Origin: Ilyonectria destructans
Lineage: Eukaryota > Ascomycota > Sordariomycetes > Hypocreales > Nectriaceae
NCBI GenBank assembly: GCA_020740775.1
Contig: JAHEWK010000022.1
Coordinates: forward strand, 124,001 to 188,000
Length of the DNA stretch: 64,000 nt
Direction: 5' to 3'
Shown here: positions 48,401 through 59,292 of the stretch, piece by piece
Numbering within the stretch: the first letter of the stretch is position 1
How the letters are laid out: every line of letters begins with the position of its first letter
The notes under the pieces: model-generated
What the model was told of the DNA's origin: nothing
Database searches by the model: none
What the model saw: only the letters and a program-made list of their open reading frames with translations
Translations under genes and position numbers: made by a program

Positions 48401-49220
48401 GATCAGCTTTACGCTTGGCGCCAAGTTCTTGTTGGCCATGTTGATCCACATCTGAAAAGCTTAGAATGCTCATACATTGCTGCATGCCCAGTGCATTGTG
48501 CGGGTGATGTTGGGTCCCAATGGCAACCAGTGGTCTTTGCTGTTGGATTTGTCTCCTTTGCCTCCAGTTTCTTTCCCGGGCATCTTTCCGTCTTGATGCA
48601 CGAGAAGTTCGCGGTTTGCCTCTTGATCTTGGAGGCGCTTGTATTGGTGTCGTACTCCTTGGCGGCGGTCGACTCATCCAACTTTCAGGGCTCTGTACTT
48701 GAGTATTGATGGTGTCGGCTTGGTATGCACTTGGCTGATGTTCCTGCACCCGATTTCCTTCTCCAACTCTCCGCCTTGGTACACAAGAACCTCGCGGTCT
48801 GCCTCTTTTTCTTGGAGGCGCTTGTATCGGCGTCGTGCTCCCTGGTGGTGGCCGACTCATCCAGTTTCCTGCCGCCTGTGTTTGCGCATTCGCATTGTCG
48901 ATTTGATTTACACTTGATTGGTATTGTTGGCGATTACCGGGTTCGCTTGATTGGCCAGTTGATTGTGATCCCTCTAGTGCCGGGTCTATAGGTACGGTTT
49001 CTGGAATATCACCAGGTGTACTTGGTTGCACAGTAGAGAGTGACCTCCTTAATCCCAGGCCCACAGGCTGGACATCCGGAACACGATCGGATATGCTTGG
49101 TTGGACAGTAGAATGTGATTCTCTTGGTGTTGCGTTTGTATTCGAGTTTGCCGCACCAAAGATATCATTGTACATCTTCAGCCCGAGACTGCTGAGTGTG
49201 CTGCCAAATGACGAATCCAT
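42448..49220 (-). CDS. Helitron Rep/PIF1 helicase, right copy
   Basis: Exons 49220-46104, 46037-44938 and 44878-42448, the exact mirror of the left copy, encode the same 2215 residues with the same HUH, double tyrosine and helicase motifs. Near the 3' end I saw four differences from the left copy, all synonymous: GCC/GCA, TCG/TCA, TTA/TTG and CCA/CCG. The stop codon is TAA instead of TAG. Both copies therefore look functional. Identity of the proteins with drift confined to silent sites and flanks could reflect a very recent duplication, gene conversion between the arms, or selection. Confidence 0.93.
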
Positions 49221-49533
49221 TACAAGATATTGTATGTACGAATATTCTTAGGGTGTGTAATCATGTGTATTAAGCCAAATAGTATTATAAATATGAACGA
49301 TAAAGGTTGATGCCATTCACAATGCTGTTTTGTGATCGGTACATTCTGGGGCAGAGTTCGATTCTCCCACACCAACCTGTCCTACTCTGCTCTTCGTCCG
49401 ATTCTATCCCGATACTCCCACGTCATCTTTATCTCTATTATACCTATCAAACTATATGATAATATCGACCATCGTCATTGTCTTGACCCACCTACCAATA
49501 AATGATAGGTCTATCCTACCATGGTCTTCTTTA

Positions 49534-49915
49534 CTCTTCCAATTTCATCCCAATATCGGACTTGATTATTCATCCCGTCATCTACTCGGAGCATCATCAC
49601 GCCGGTATACCAATAGAGCATCATATCCCACCACCCTCTTACTTTCGTGATGATTAACTTCGGGCTTGATTATTCATTCCATTATCCACTCGGAGCATCA
49701 TCACACCGGTATACCAGTAGAGCATCATACTCCCCCACCTCTTATTCTCATAACATTAATAACATCAGGCTTGATTATTCATCCCATATCTAGTCGGAAT
49801 GCCATTACACCGGTATACCAATACGGCATCATACTCCTCCACCCTCTTATTCATATGGTCGCTGCAGTATTGATATACCAATAGATCAAAATATCCCTTC
49901 ACCCTCTTTCGTTGT
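49534..49915 (-). repeat. Degenerate tandem repeat upstream of right Helitron gene
   Basis: Mirror of 33636-34010, with the same CATCACACCGGTATACCA-type units and about the same spacing. Confidence 0.75.
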
Positions 49916-51145
49916 ATATGGTAACATCGATGGACGCTTATGTGATTGACATAATACACACCACGTTATTTCATCTACCTATCATATAGTGCTCAGCTCT
50001 CATACCTGTTTTTTTTTTTTTTTTTTTCATGCGTTAATATCTTAGTCAATCCTTTGTAATCGTGGAAGAAGCAATTCTGTTCAACAGCTACGTTGATTGA
50101 TCAATTCCGCTGTGCAAGTATCCACTTGGCAGGGATCAAGGTTCTTACCTCAAGGTGTTTTACTGCGATCGGCGACATGTGCTGACGTTTTGGCCAAATC
50201 CTTTGTACTCATGGAAAAAGCTAATCTGTTCACCATCTACGTTAATTGGTCAATTCAATTGTGCAAGTATCCACATCGGCAGGGATAGTAGTTCTCGGCT
50301 GAAAATGTTGGATGGAGATCGGCGATGCTTCATCCTCTCTACGCAACGAAATACAGTATCTTTACCAAGTGGTATCAATACCCGCATTGGATATACTATA
50401 TCAATTAATCGATCATAAATATCAGATGTGTTTCTTCTTTGTTCTGTACATTTGCATGCCAATCTTGCAGGCTTATCTTACAATTGCTTTCTCCCTCTCC
50501 CTCTCCCTCTCTCTCTCAGAGTCATAATCTTAACTGCTATCCCATTTTTTATCGAAACATTTGCTGGTTCAATATATCATGTCTTCATCAACTTCTACCT
50601 CAAATTCTACCTCAACTTCCACTCTTAGCGATCATCCCCCTCCGCGCATGCCTTATGACTCAGAAAAACCTTGGTAGTGATATGACCATGTTCTTTTTTG
50701 GTCAGCCGGATATCCCAACGCGGTTTCCTACATCAGATGAACAACTTATAAAGAGCCTCAATGTTGAAGCTCTTGGCAGGGTTTTTCTTCCACCCCCTCC
50801 CTATATGACACTGCCTGAATATTCTAGTTCCGCATTTAAGCTCTTCAAATCGTGCCACTCAAAATGGTGCCTTCTCCTCAAACCCTGGTGCATACGTCTT
50901 ATTGGCTACGCAAAACAAAACACACACGCACGCCCTATTGGCCAAGTCTCTTCATCCACCCACCCAGAGCCGACCACTTAAAACCGCGCCCTCTTCCCAA
51001 CACGTGCAGCAACCCACTAGTAAAACAAGCTCTTGTTGCAAGCTTCGTACCGAAAGGCTACTCAGCGCAAGGGAGCCGCCAACTTGCCCACCACGCCCAG
51101 CTTCCAACTTCCAACTTCCCCCGGCGGACGTGCGCCTTCCCCTGT

Positions 51146-51757
51146 ATGAAATATGATTCTGACGCAGAGACCTGCGTGTTTACTAGCATCTCAATTGGCT
51201 TGCTGAGATCCGCGTTACTGCGAGCGAACCTACCCTACACGCGCCGGATAAGGGATACTGTGCATGTCACCTACCTGTAATGGCGGGGCTGGTATATCTT
51301 AACGCCACCGGGCGGGTTTTCGCTCCTCAGATAACATGCACTTCATCATCTCTCACGTTGCAGATATTCTTCCTGGAAATCGGTAAGGTAGCCCATTCGA
51401 AACTATAAAATTAGGTTACGTTGAACAGGTCGGAAAATTGTAATTCTGGGATCTTGTTAGGCCGATGGTTTCAGTTGCAAGATACTTGGTTTGCCGTAGA
51501 CGAACGCAGTGCTGGGCTGTACCGGCTAACATATCTTAGCACCGCATCGAAATTTTCTCCAAACGCGTGTCACGCGTTGGGCGCCGTTGGACGCGTTGGA
51601 TCGCGTAGTTGCTGAATTGGCACTCTACAGCAGACCACAGATTCGGAAAACGTTGCCTAAGGCACCCCGAATCTTGGACGGACTAATAGTCAGACTGTTA
51701 GTCTGCGACCCTCGGACTGGACTACTGGTCGGTCTGGTAGAAGTCAGACTGAACCAT
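51146..51757. other. intergenic, no gene seen
   Basis: Unique DNA just outside the right Helitron. Only short frames, nothing recognisable. Confidence 0.4.
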
Positions 51758-51880
51758 CAGTCCAGTCCGAGAGACGTAGACTGGACTGTCAGTCTAGTCC
51801 GAGAGACGCGGACTGGACCGTTAGTTTAGCCCGAGAGACGCAAACTGGACCAATAGTCCGTGGACTATTGGTCTGGACTG
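51758..51880 (+). repeat. 32-bp palindromic minisatellite
   Basis: Units start near 51758, 51790, 51822 and 51854. The first unit has CAGTCCAGTC and GACTGGACTG as perfect 10-bp arms around CGAGAGACGTA, so each repeat can fold as a hairpin. Later units keep CGAGAGACG and decay in the arms. Related AGTCTG/CAGACT pieces extend from about 51690 to 51925. It abuts the broken end of the P450 fragment. Confidence 0.8.
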
Positions 51881-51914
51881 CAGTTTGGACTAATAGTACA
51901 GTTTTCGGTCTGGA

Positions 51915-52629
51915 CTATTAGGAGCTCTGCTGTATATGTCGACTGGCTTCGTATCTGCCGCTTCTCCAGCGAATGTGTCGAGCAACGTTTGTATCTTGGT
52001 GGCAATTTCTTGCTCAACACCCAACAGAGTACTCTGTGAGTAGCCGCGCGATAAAAGTTTCCGTCGTTGATTATGCGCTTTCGGGTTTCTGATGAGGTGA
52101 ATGTACATGGTAAGCTCTTGCCGACAAAGGATCGTTGGAGGAGCCTACCGGAAGCTAAAAAGATGCTCTTCTTCATACCCTCTCTTAGAGAACTGCACAG
52201 ACATGGTTAATTAGCAGGAGCAGTACACGCGGGCGCTCGAGCAAGAAAAGACGCACATAGAACGATTCTTCTTTTTGGAAAGTCCCTGCTATATAAATAT
52301 CTCGGATGGCCGATGGGCTGGCAAAAGAGAGCTCATTTGGGCCAATTCTAACCACAGGACCTACCTCATCAATCAGCTGACATCGTCTGTGTAGTCTAGT
52401 CGACATGCTTTGTGTATAACTTACCATACTTTTCGTGAGCTTGGTGGATTTTCATGTACCTAAGGCCTTGAAAGTTTGCGCGTCGCGTCCAGATCCTAGA
52501 AATTCGCGCCAGTGGAGGGCCAGGGAATTTTCGGAACGGATGGAAGCAAAGGTTGTACACAATCGACTGCACAAGATACAAGCATAGGAAGCCAAAGGCC
52601 CCAAAGCCATATATGAGCAGCAAGGCCAT
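51915..52629 (-). pseudogene. Cytochrome P450 N-terminal fragment
   Basis: ATG at 52629 (ACAATGGCC) starts a membrane anchor (LLLIYGFGAFGFLCLYLV) and the classical FHPFRKFPGPPLARISRIW hinge. A later exon reads VVRIGPNELSFASPSAIRDI, and another reads AHNQRRKLLSRGYSQS...VDIYS. These are the first about 200 residues of an ascomycete microsomal P450. The oxygen-binding helix, ExxR and the haem Cys loop are absent because coding ends at the minisatellite near 51920. It cannot bind haem. Exact introns were not resolved, but a donor at GGTAAGTTATAC (near 52425) is likely. The parent enzyme may have belonged to the adjacent gene block. Confidence 0.78.
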
Positions 52630-53414
52630 TGTTCAGTAGTATGAGAAAAATAAGTATCGTTGCTGGGCTGAGTATGATAAATTGAGACTCGGGCTGTTGG
52701 AACTCTGGAATAACATATGCTTCCTGATACGCGACTGAGACGACGAGAGTTTTACCAATCCAGCTACTTATGCTCATGAGGGTAAGGTGTCGACAAATCT
52801 TGAGTGTCCCATACTACGGAACAATTGTAACTCTCATTTGCTTCGGCACTTCTCCCCACCAAGGTTTTCCACTTTCGGCATCTCTCCCCGCTCCCGGTCT
52901 TATTCCGTTCAAGTTTGCCTACTGCTACCGTATTCTTCGACCGCTTTTCTCCACCGGCACGTCTCCCCGCTTACCCTACGGTTACATCGCGTGAACCACT
53001 TAGTTCCACGCTTTTGTTCTCTGGGTTTGAACAGATTTCGATGTGGGTTACCCTTCCATGGATAGTGGCTTTGAGAGATGGTGATCTTAGCACGAGGGGA
53101 GGTACCCTTTCTGCCGTCCCAGGGTTTCGTCAAGAAAAGCTCACAATGAACTTGCGAAACATAGATGCGAGGACGGCTCAGGCATCTCATTTTGGGGGGG
53201 GGGGGGGGGGGGGGGTAGTCGCATGCAAGATCATAGTTCTAGTGCTAAGTGAATAACTATATATAGTGAGAGTGATTACAGTGTTCTATGAGTGATTATA
53301 GTGATCAGGGACTGGCTGGGCGAGTAAAGGTGGGATATGTCATGGTTCTGCCGGTCGTGACTGCCTGCCTCGTCTTCACCCAGGCTATATCATTTTAAAT
53401 AAATTAATCTACAG
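52630..53414. other. intergenic; contains poly-G run
   Basis: No gene seen. The run of 22 G at 53194-53215 stands out. TCTCCCC-type pyrimidine patches at 52850-52970 are degenerate. Confidence 0.5.
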
Positions 53415-55832
53415 TTAAAACATTATATCTGCAACTGAGCTATTTAGCCATAGCAAATTGTCATCAATGTTAAAATCCATTCCTTCCATATTAAGGCTAG
53501 CAGTAAGATCATCAAAACCGCTCAAGAGGCCCTCATCACTCTGACATGTAATACTGTCAGGGTTCAGGATGTTATCAATCGAGGACGACTGTGCAGTATC
53601 CTTCCCATGTTGCGCTGAACCTGACTGGCCTTGAATCTTGGTCGATAATATCTCTAAAGCGGCAACGCACCGCTCAGCGGATTCCCCCACTTTCGAGTAA
53701 GCTTTTAATAGTTGAATGGCGCGGTCCCAAGCAATGTTTGCGAGCCAGGGCTCTGATTCTGATGACGGGTTGAGATTGGATCTGAAGCGTTCGGCTAAGA
53801 GGACTATGGCCGCCGTGTATACAACTGCGTTCCCCGAGTCAGTCAATGTCAGAGGCAAAGATCGAGTAGTTTTCTGACATAGTACGGCGAACCACCAAGC
53901 GGGCACGGGCCCTGTCACTGTTTCGAGGTCAAGATGTGCGTATATCATGTTAATGGTCTCGTGGGCAGCTTTAAAACAGACTTTGGAGCACTGATTCACG
54001 AAGTTTTGAGATAAGCTTTCTTCGACTGGGGGATGCCAATGAGGAGCTCTTGGTTTGGTTTGTTGTAAGCAAAATTCTGCGAGCACCGGGCGAAGAATAA
54101 CCGTGCGGGCGTGAAGATATCTTGGAGAGACCGGTGTCAGACATGGCAAATTGATATGTGCAGGAGTTTGCCACTTACCGTGCTCGCTCGCAACACGATG
54201 CTTTGCCTGAGAATGGCACTATCTTCCTGGGGTTTTGACGAGATATAACAAAGTTGCTCAGGTATCGAATGAGCCCACTGGACTAGCCGATTATCGAGCT
54301 TAAGCACTGACAACAGTTGCTGATGGTCCTTGCAGGCTTCATCTGCAGGCCTCATATAGAGTTCTCGCAGCGAGTCGTTGACAATGCTATATAGCTCGAG
54401 AGTTTTGACGAAAAAAGCAACCGCTGTCGTTTTGCCATCGGGACGTATCGCGGCGGGCTCGACGTCTTGATCCAGATACTCGTCGTCAATCATTAGGGGT
54501 AATGGGACCGCATCGCATAGCCAGTCGGCAATCATACTCGGCCGGCCAAATGTTATGGAGAGCACACTATCCGCAGATTAGCCTCACACTTCCGGCAGGT
54601 TGTTCAGTTGAGAAGCAAAAAAGTGAGCCGCAGGGACATGTACCGATCCATAAAGACACATCCATGCCACACCCGACGCGAAATTTCCACCTCGCGAACA
54701 CCTTCATTCTGTCTCCCTGTGGCGGACAACAAGTGAAGACCCAAACTTTGCGCCATTCGCACCGCAGCACCAACCGCCATCCAACACTGATGAGACTCGC
54801 AAGTACTCTGTAGAAACAAGCCCATTAGTAATAAACACTGGACTCCCTCCAATGATGCACCCTCATAAAGACGCGGATCAAAGAGTGTTCGGGCTTTCTC
54901 CCAGAACGTTTGTCCCATTTTTTTCCTGTGCATCGGTTGCACGGCATGAGAGAATTGACTTCCCAGTGCGAAGGCCATGTTGATCATGCAGTATAGTGGT
55001 CGCTCCGGTATATGGGTTGCGGAACCCAACCAGATGGAGTTGTATGCTGCTTGGAAGACGGTCCAATCGTGGATGGGAAGTATCACCCATACAAGGTCGT
55101 GGTAATCTTGTAGAAGGTTGTCGGCGAAGTTTCGTGGCGGGAGTGTCAAGGTGAGTGGATCAATAGAGTCTTCCTGCTGTGAAGCAACGAGATTTGCATT
55201 CCCTGACTGACGGCAATTTTTATCCGGATCTGGGTTGGAAGGTTGACACCGCTCAAGCCGTGCATCGATGGCAGAATTGATCTGCCTCATGAACGAAACA
55301 GCACTGCTGCTACCAAAAAATTCCAGGCTTGTAGTGGAGTCTCTGGTCACACCAGTCATCGCATCAGTGTTCTTGGGAGTGGTTTGTGGGATTCTTGCTC
55401 GCGGCGTGTTAGATTGATTGGCCGACGTGGAGGCTTGAATCGAGCAGGGCATTGAACCACTCTTGTTGCTTGATATGGCGGTAGTATTGAAAGACTGATC
55501 TGGTGAAGTCACTTCCCGCTGATGTATTAGTGTCTCGTTTTCTGCAATGGTAGGGGGTGAAGCTGTGTCGATCAAGGCTGCAGCAGGGGCAACGGAATCT
55601 GGAGGCAAAGAATATCGAGGCAGTATGGCCCGATTTGTTTTACGCCAATTGTGATCTCGGCTATAGATACAGCGTGTTTCTCCTCTTGCTTTACAAGGAC
55701 CGCACGCTAGGTGAAGGTCAATGTACGATCTTAGATGCATGACGGGACTGGCTGACTGGGTTCCCGGGAGTCACATTTGACCTTTCTGCGACGACAGTTG
55801 TCGCAGGCGACAGAGACTTTTTGGCGGCCCAT
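53415..55832 (-). CDS. Zn2Cys6 transcription factor with fungal_trans domain, one junction out of phase
   Basis: Exon 1 is 55832-55757, starting MGRQKVSVACDNCRRRKVKC. Intron 55707-55756 has an unusual GTCAGC donor. Exon 2 is 55706-54644 and completes the cluster with CGPCKARGETRC. Intron 54567-54643 leads to exon 3, where VFMDR and VLSITFGRPSMI join into the hallmark DR-LS-GRP of the fungal_trans middle homology region. Exon 3 would end at 54179 (donor GTAAGT) and exon 4 start at 54120, but this joint is off by one base. The expected product around LRA-RYLHAR would need a different donor. Either a small indel is present or the splice is unusual. The C-terminus is acidic and hydrophobic (NMEGMDFNIDDNLLWLN), like an activation region. 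It is the likely pathway regulator of the block to its right. Confidence 0.78.
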
Positions 55833-56286
55833 GGCCAAAACAGGGAATCCAATAAACTTTCAATTGGTGGAGAAGTAAAGAAAGGCCGCCGTGAATAGTT
55901 GTGAGATGTAAGAAATGATGCAGAAGAGGTCGACGGATGCAAGCCCTTATATTGATTAACCATCTAGGGCGGTATAATTTACGTAATGGATGTCCAAAGT
56001 GCGGGGTAATTAGGTGAAGACTCAAATGATGTGATGGGCCAAGATTGTAGTCTATGGATGAGACTAGCTGGTCGGTTTATGTTGATCAAGTGAAACATGG
56101 AGTAACATCCACCCTGCAGGTATAACGGATGCTTTCGGCTTGAAATCATCCTGATTCTTATTCTCCAAAACTGCAACTGTGCTCTTCCCTACAAATCATG
56201 ACAAGAAATGCTAACACCCTCGATTGGCATAGCCGCATCACCATCATCACACTGCCTGCCCTATTCTATCGAAGTTCCCGTTCAAC
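55833..56286. other. intergenic, no gene seen
   Basis: Short spacer between two minus-strand genes. Presumed promoter of the regulator. No motif recognised. Confidence 0.5.
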
Positions 56287-57117
56287 TCAAAGCTGCAGTG
56301 GCGGAATCTTCTGGGTCTGACGAAACCAATATTCAAACGTCGCATTCATCACCCTCGGTCGTCGCAGATACGTGCCCGCCTCCTTGGCCAACTCTGCATC
56401 CAAGAGCTTTACCGGCCCAAATGCTCTCGCCTGGACCTGAATCCTAGCCGCTCGCTCCAAGTACACAGCAAGGTATGTCGCCTCCTGCACAGAGCGTCCG
56501 GCCGTCAGCATTCCGTGACTGGCCAGCAAAATGGAGAACTTGTCGCCTAGGGCTTCGGTGATGATGACGCCCTCCTGGTCTGCAATGGGAACGCCGGGCC
56601 ATTCGGAGAGGAATGCGCAGTCGTTGTGGAAGGGGGTCATGTCCATCTGGGCAACGACGAGCGGCTGCTTGGCGGCGGCCATCACGGAAGCCCATGGGGA
56701 GTGGGTATGGATGATACTTTGGATGTCGGGTCGGCTGGCATAAACCCAAAGGTGAAAGCGGGTTGCCGGGTTAGGCATACCATTTCCAGTGATGGTGTTG
56801 AGGTCTCCGTCCACTTCAATAAAGTCCTCTGGTGTAGCCTCATCCCATCCTAGACCAAAACGTAGGGTCCAATAGAAATCATTGCCGCGCTCAGAGCGAG
56901 CCGTGATCTGTCCAGCCAGACCAGCGTCTTCTTGCTTGGCCGCAATCACCCTGCAAGCGCACGCCAAAGTTTCTTGAAGTGTTCGGTCAGGGGTTTTTAG
57001 ATGCTGTTGCATCTCTTCAGCAGACCGCTTGTCAAAGTATTCTTTTGACCGGAGGGGTTCGCTATTGATCTTGGGCGCTGGAGCTGGGATGCGGGTTTGT
57101 ACTGCTGAGGGAGCCAT
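56287..57117 (-). CDS. Class II aldolase/adducin-family protein
   Basis: Chosen start is the ATG at 57117 (GACACCATGGCTCC), giving 276 residues. The frame also opens at 57189. No intron. The class II aldolase fold is shown by HLWVYASRPDIQSIIHTHSPWASVMA, where the HTH histidines are the metal ligands, NDCAFLSEWPGVPIAD, and LLASHGMLTAGRSVQEA with the third metal histidine. The family includes fuculose-phosphate aldolase, sugar epimerases and decarboxylases. Fungal members are mostly unassigned. Probably a soluble metal-dependent carbon-carbon lyase or decarboxylase. It lies head to head with homoserine dehydrogenase (635-bp spacer), which suggests joint control. Confidence 0.85.
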   Translation of the reverse strand: MAPSAVQTRIPAPAPKINSEPLRSKEYFDKRSAEEMQQHLKTPDRTLQETLACACRVIAAKQEDAGLAGQITARSERGNDFYWTLRFGLGWDEATPEDFIEVDGDLNTITGNGMPNPATRFHLWVYASRPDIQSIIHTHSPWASVMAAAKQPLVVAQMDMTPFHNDCAFLSEWPGVPIADQEGVIITEALGDKFSILLASHGMLTAGRSVQEATYLAVYLERAARIQVQARAFGPVKLLDAELAKEAGTYLRRPRVMNATFEYWFRQTQKIPPLQL

Positions 57118-57752
57118 GGTGTCTTTGGCCAGTGATATGATGTGGTTGGTGTCTGTGTTTCTGATGCGACGCTTTGATTTACTTATCACTGAATAAATCA
57201 GTCTTTATCAAGTTTATCAAGAGAACACGCCTACTCTGGTCCGACGCTTTCAAGATCCAACATCGGATTGGCTTCCCATTGCTCATTGCGAACCTGCTGA
57301 ACCGTAAAGGTAAGGACGAATAAGAGCTACAGTAAAAAGAATCCCCCCGCAATAGTGCATTCCCCGGCATGGTGCCTGGTAACCCTGACGCGGATCACGC
57401 TCTGATTGGAGCACATTCCGTTCCCCGAGGACGACTTACAGGGAACGTGACCAAAAAGATACGCCATCAATTACCATCTGACTAGTGAGCTTTGCCACGC
57501 CCTACAATGACCCGGTAATTGGAGTCAGTCATCGGGTTGAGACATTTGGATGTTGGTCATGAGTGTGGATACGCAACAGCACGAGGAATCTAGATTGCAA
57601 CGCTGTATTGGTCAATGGTAGTGTTTTATAAGACCATGCATGTATTTCTTCTCAGGGCTAAATACGACAGTGCCATCAGGCTTCGGTACAACCAAGACTA
57701 CCCATAGCACAAACAAGAGTAGACACTACCTATTCCCTCATTAATCTCTACA
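57118..57752. promoter_or_regulatory. Divergent promoter region
   Basis: 635-bp spacer between two divergently transcribed genes, the aldolase-like protein and homoserine dehydrogenase. No gene inside. CGG-type regulator half-sites were not systematically scored. Confidence 0.4.
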
Positions 57753-58903
57753 ATGACATCCCCGAAGGAAGTCAACATTGCCGTTATCGGTGAGCAACAT
57801 TCTTCACCCGCCACGCCCAGCACAGACACACTAACAACAAACATCAATAGGCGCTGGAGGTGTTGGCTCCGTTTTCGTCAAGCAGCTCGCATGGCTCTCC
57901 AAGAACCGCCCCGATCTGCGCCTCCGACTCTGCTACATTGCCATTATCGACAAGGCTCTCTACCACGCAGACTATTCCGACATTGACGTCGGTACTGCTA
58001 TCAAGACCCTCGAAGCCACGGGTGGGCCCCTGCCATCCATTCCCGAAACTATTGAATATCTTTCCAAGGCGCCATACAAGGTGGTGGCCGTGGATAACAC
58101 CAGCTCGCAAGCCATTGCCAATGCCTATCCTGACTTTTTGAGGCGTGGAATCAGCATCATTACCCCAAACAAGAAGGCTTTCTCGTCGGGATACCAGTTA
58201 TGGCAGGAAATCTTCGCTGCAACATCCCCAGAAGGGCCGTTTGTTTACCATGAGTCGTCTGTTGGCGCAGGCATGCCTATTGTATCAACGCTGAACGAGC
58301 TAGTTGATACGGGCGATGAGGTGACGCGTATCGAGGGCGTGTTTAGCGGTACTCTGTCATACCTCTTCAACTCATTCGCCCCCGTCTCTGGCACGAGTGG
58401 GAAATGGTCAGACGAGGTCCTCAAGGCGAAGCAACTGGGTTATACTGAGCCCGACCCGCGAGATGACCTTAACGGTCTCGATGTGGCCCGCAAAATCACC
58501 ATCCTCGGTCGACTAGCCGGCATCCCTATCGAGTCGCCCACTTCATGTTCAAAGCCTGATCCCCAAGGATCTTGAGGGCGTGTCTGATACATCCGAGTTT
58601 CTTGAGAAATTTGTCAACTTTGACCACGAGATGGAGGAGCAGAAGGTAGCAGCAGAGAAGGCGGGCAAGGTGGTGCGCTTCATTGGCAGCATCGACATTG
58701 CTACTCGACAGGCCAAGGTTGGACTAGAGTGGTTCGACCGATCTCACCCTATTGCGAATCTTGAGGGGACCGATAATATCATTAGCTTTTATACTAAGCG
58801 ATATGGTAAGCTGCCGTTGACGATTCGGGGTGCTGGTGCGGGTGGCGACGTTACGGCCATGGGTGTCACCGGAGATCTTCTCAAGGTGCTGTCCCAGATG
58901 TAA
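57753..58903 (+). CDS. Homoserine dehydrogenase, frameshifted as read
   Basis: Exon 1 (57753-57789) and exon 2 (from 57851) join across intron 57790-57850 to give the Rossmann loop AVIGAGGVGS. Then come VVAVDNTSS, ITPNKKAFS with its catalytic Lys, YHESSVGAGMPIVSTLNEL, RIEGVFSGTLSYLFN and GYTEPDPRDDLNGLDVARK, which carries the catalytic Asp. At about 58546 the frame breaks: PIESPTS is followed in another frame by VQSLIPKDLEG, which runs to the C-terminus RGAGAGGDVTAMGV...LSQM and a stop at 58903. One extra base (or two missing) accounts for it. Family length is otherwise complete (about 360). The enzyme reduces aspartate semialdehyde to homoserine with NAD(P)H. If the frameshift is real, this copy is truncated after its catalytic residues and presumably inactive, and the essential enzyme must be encoded elsewhere. 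Confidence 0.85.
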
Positions 58904-59292
58904 AAGCAGTCAATCGAGAGTTGAAGAATTAAAAATGATCCATGACACAAAACCAACCCATTTGTAAGCAATACGCCGAAATATGTGATTTGTCTATCTA
59001 TCGCGCAAGTATATTCTGTAGTAACCTCGACGTTTAATATGAGACAAGGGGCTGGTAAACAAAGAGCGGAAAGCCATGATGAACCCCTTTAATCAGAAAC
59101 TTTCAGTCACTTAACTTGTTTATGCATTTTGAAGTGAATGGTTTCAAACCCCCAGCTTTAGAAAAATGAAGGCCTTTGCTTCCAGGCTAGCCGATGGAGG
59201 GCCCAGGACGGCCCACGCAGGAAATCAATTTCCATCCATAAGAATGTTAGTCAGTCTGAACCAAAATAGGCAATTGTTCCTCTATGATATCT
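58904..59292. other. convergent 3' spacer
   Basis: Between the convergent homoserine dehydrogenase and PLP-enzyme genes. No gene seen. Confidence 0.5.

Larger units (their letters stand above)
32603..51145. repeat. Giant inverted repeat of two Helitrons
   Basis: Arms of about 8.6 and 8.9 kb face each other tail to tail. Over the genes the positions x and 83544-x correspond exactly, with no indel across 6.77 kb. The encoded proteins are identical. The outer arms differ by indels (about 350 bp extra near 50480-50830) and substitutions, and the inner ends differ by an 80-bp segment. Confidence 0.9.
42237..51145 (-). mobile_element. Helitron, right copy
   Basis: Inverted partner of 32603-41244. 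Homology stops at CCTGT (51141-51145) on the outer side and at GGAACTCGG (42237) on the inner side. Just beyond the inner limit is a CACGTGAAATGCACGTG hairpin (42221-42237 region), which might belong to a Helitron 3' end, though no CTRR follows at the usual distance. Confidence 0.8.

Noticed and set aside
49330..49400. tRNA-like GTTCGATTC box in the Helitron 5' flank
   Set aside because: No pairing acceptor or T stem around it.
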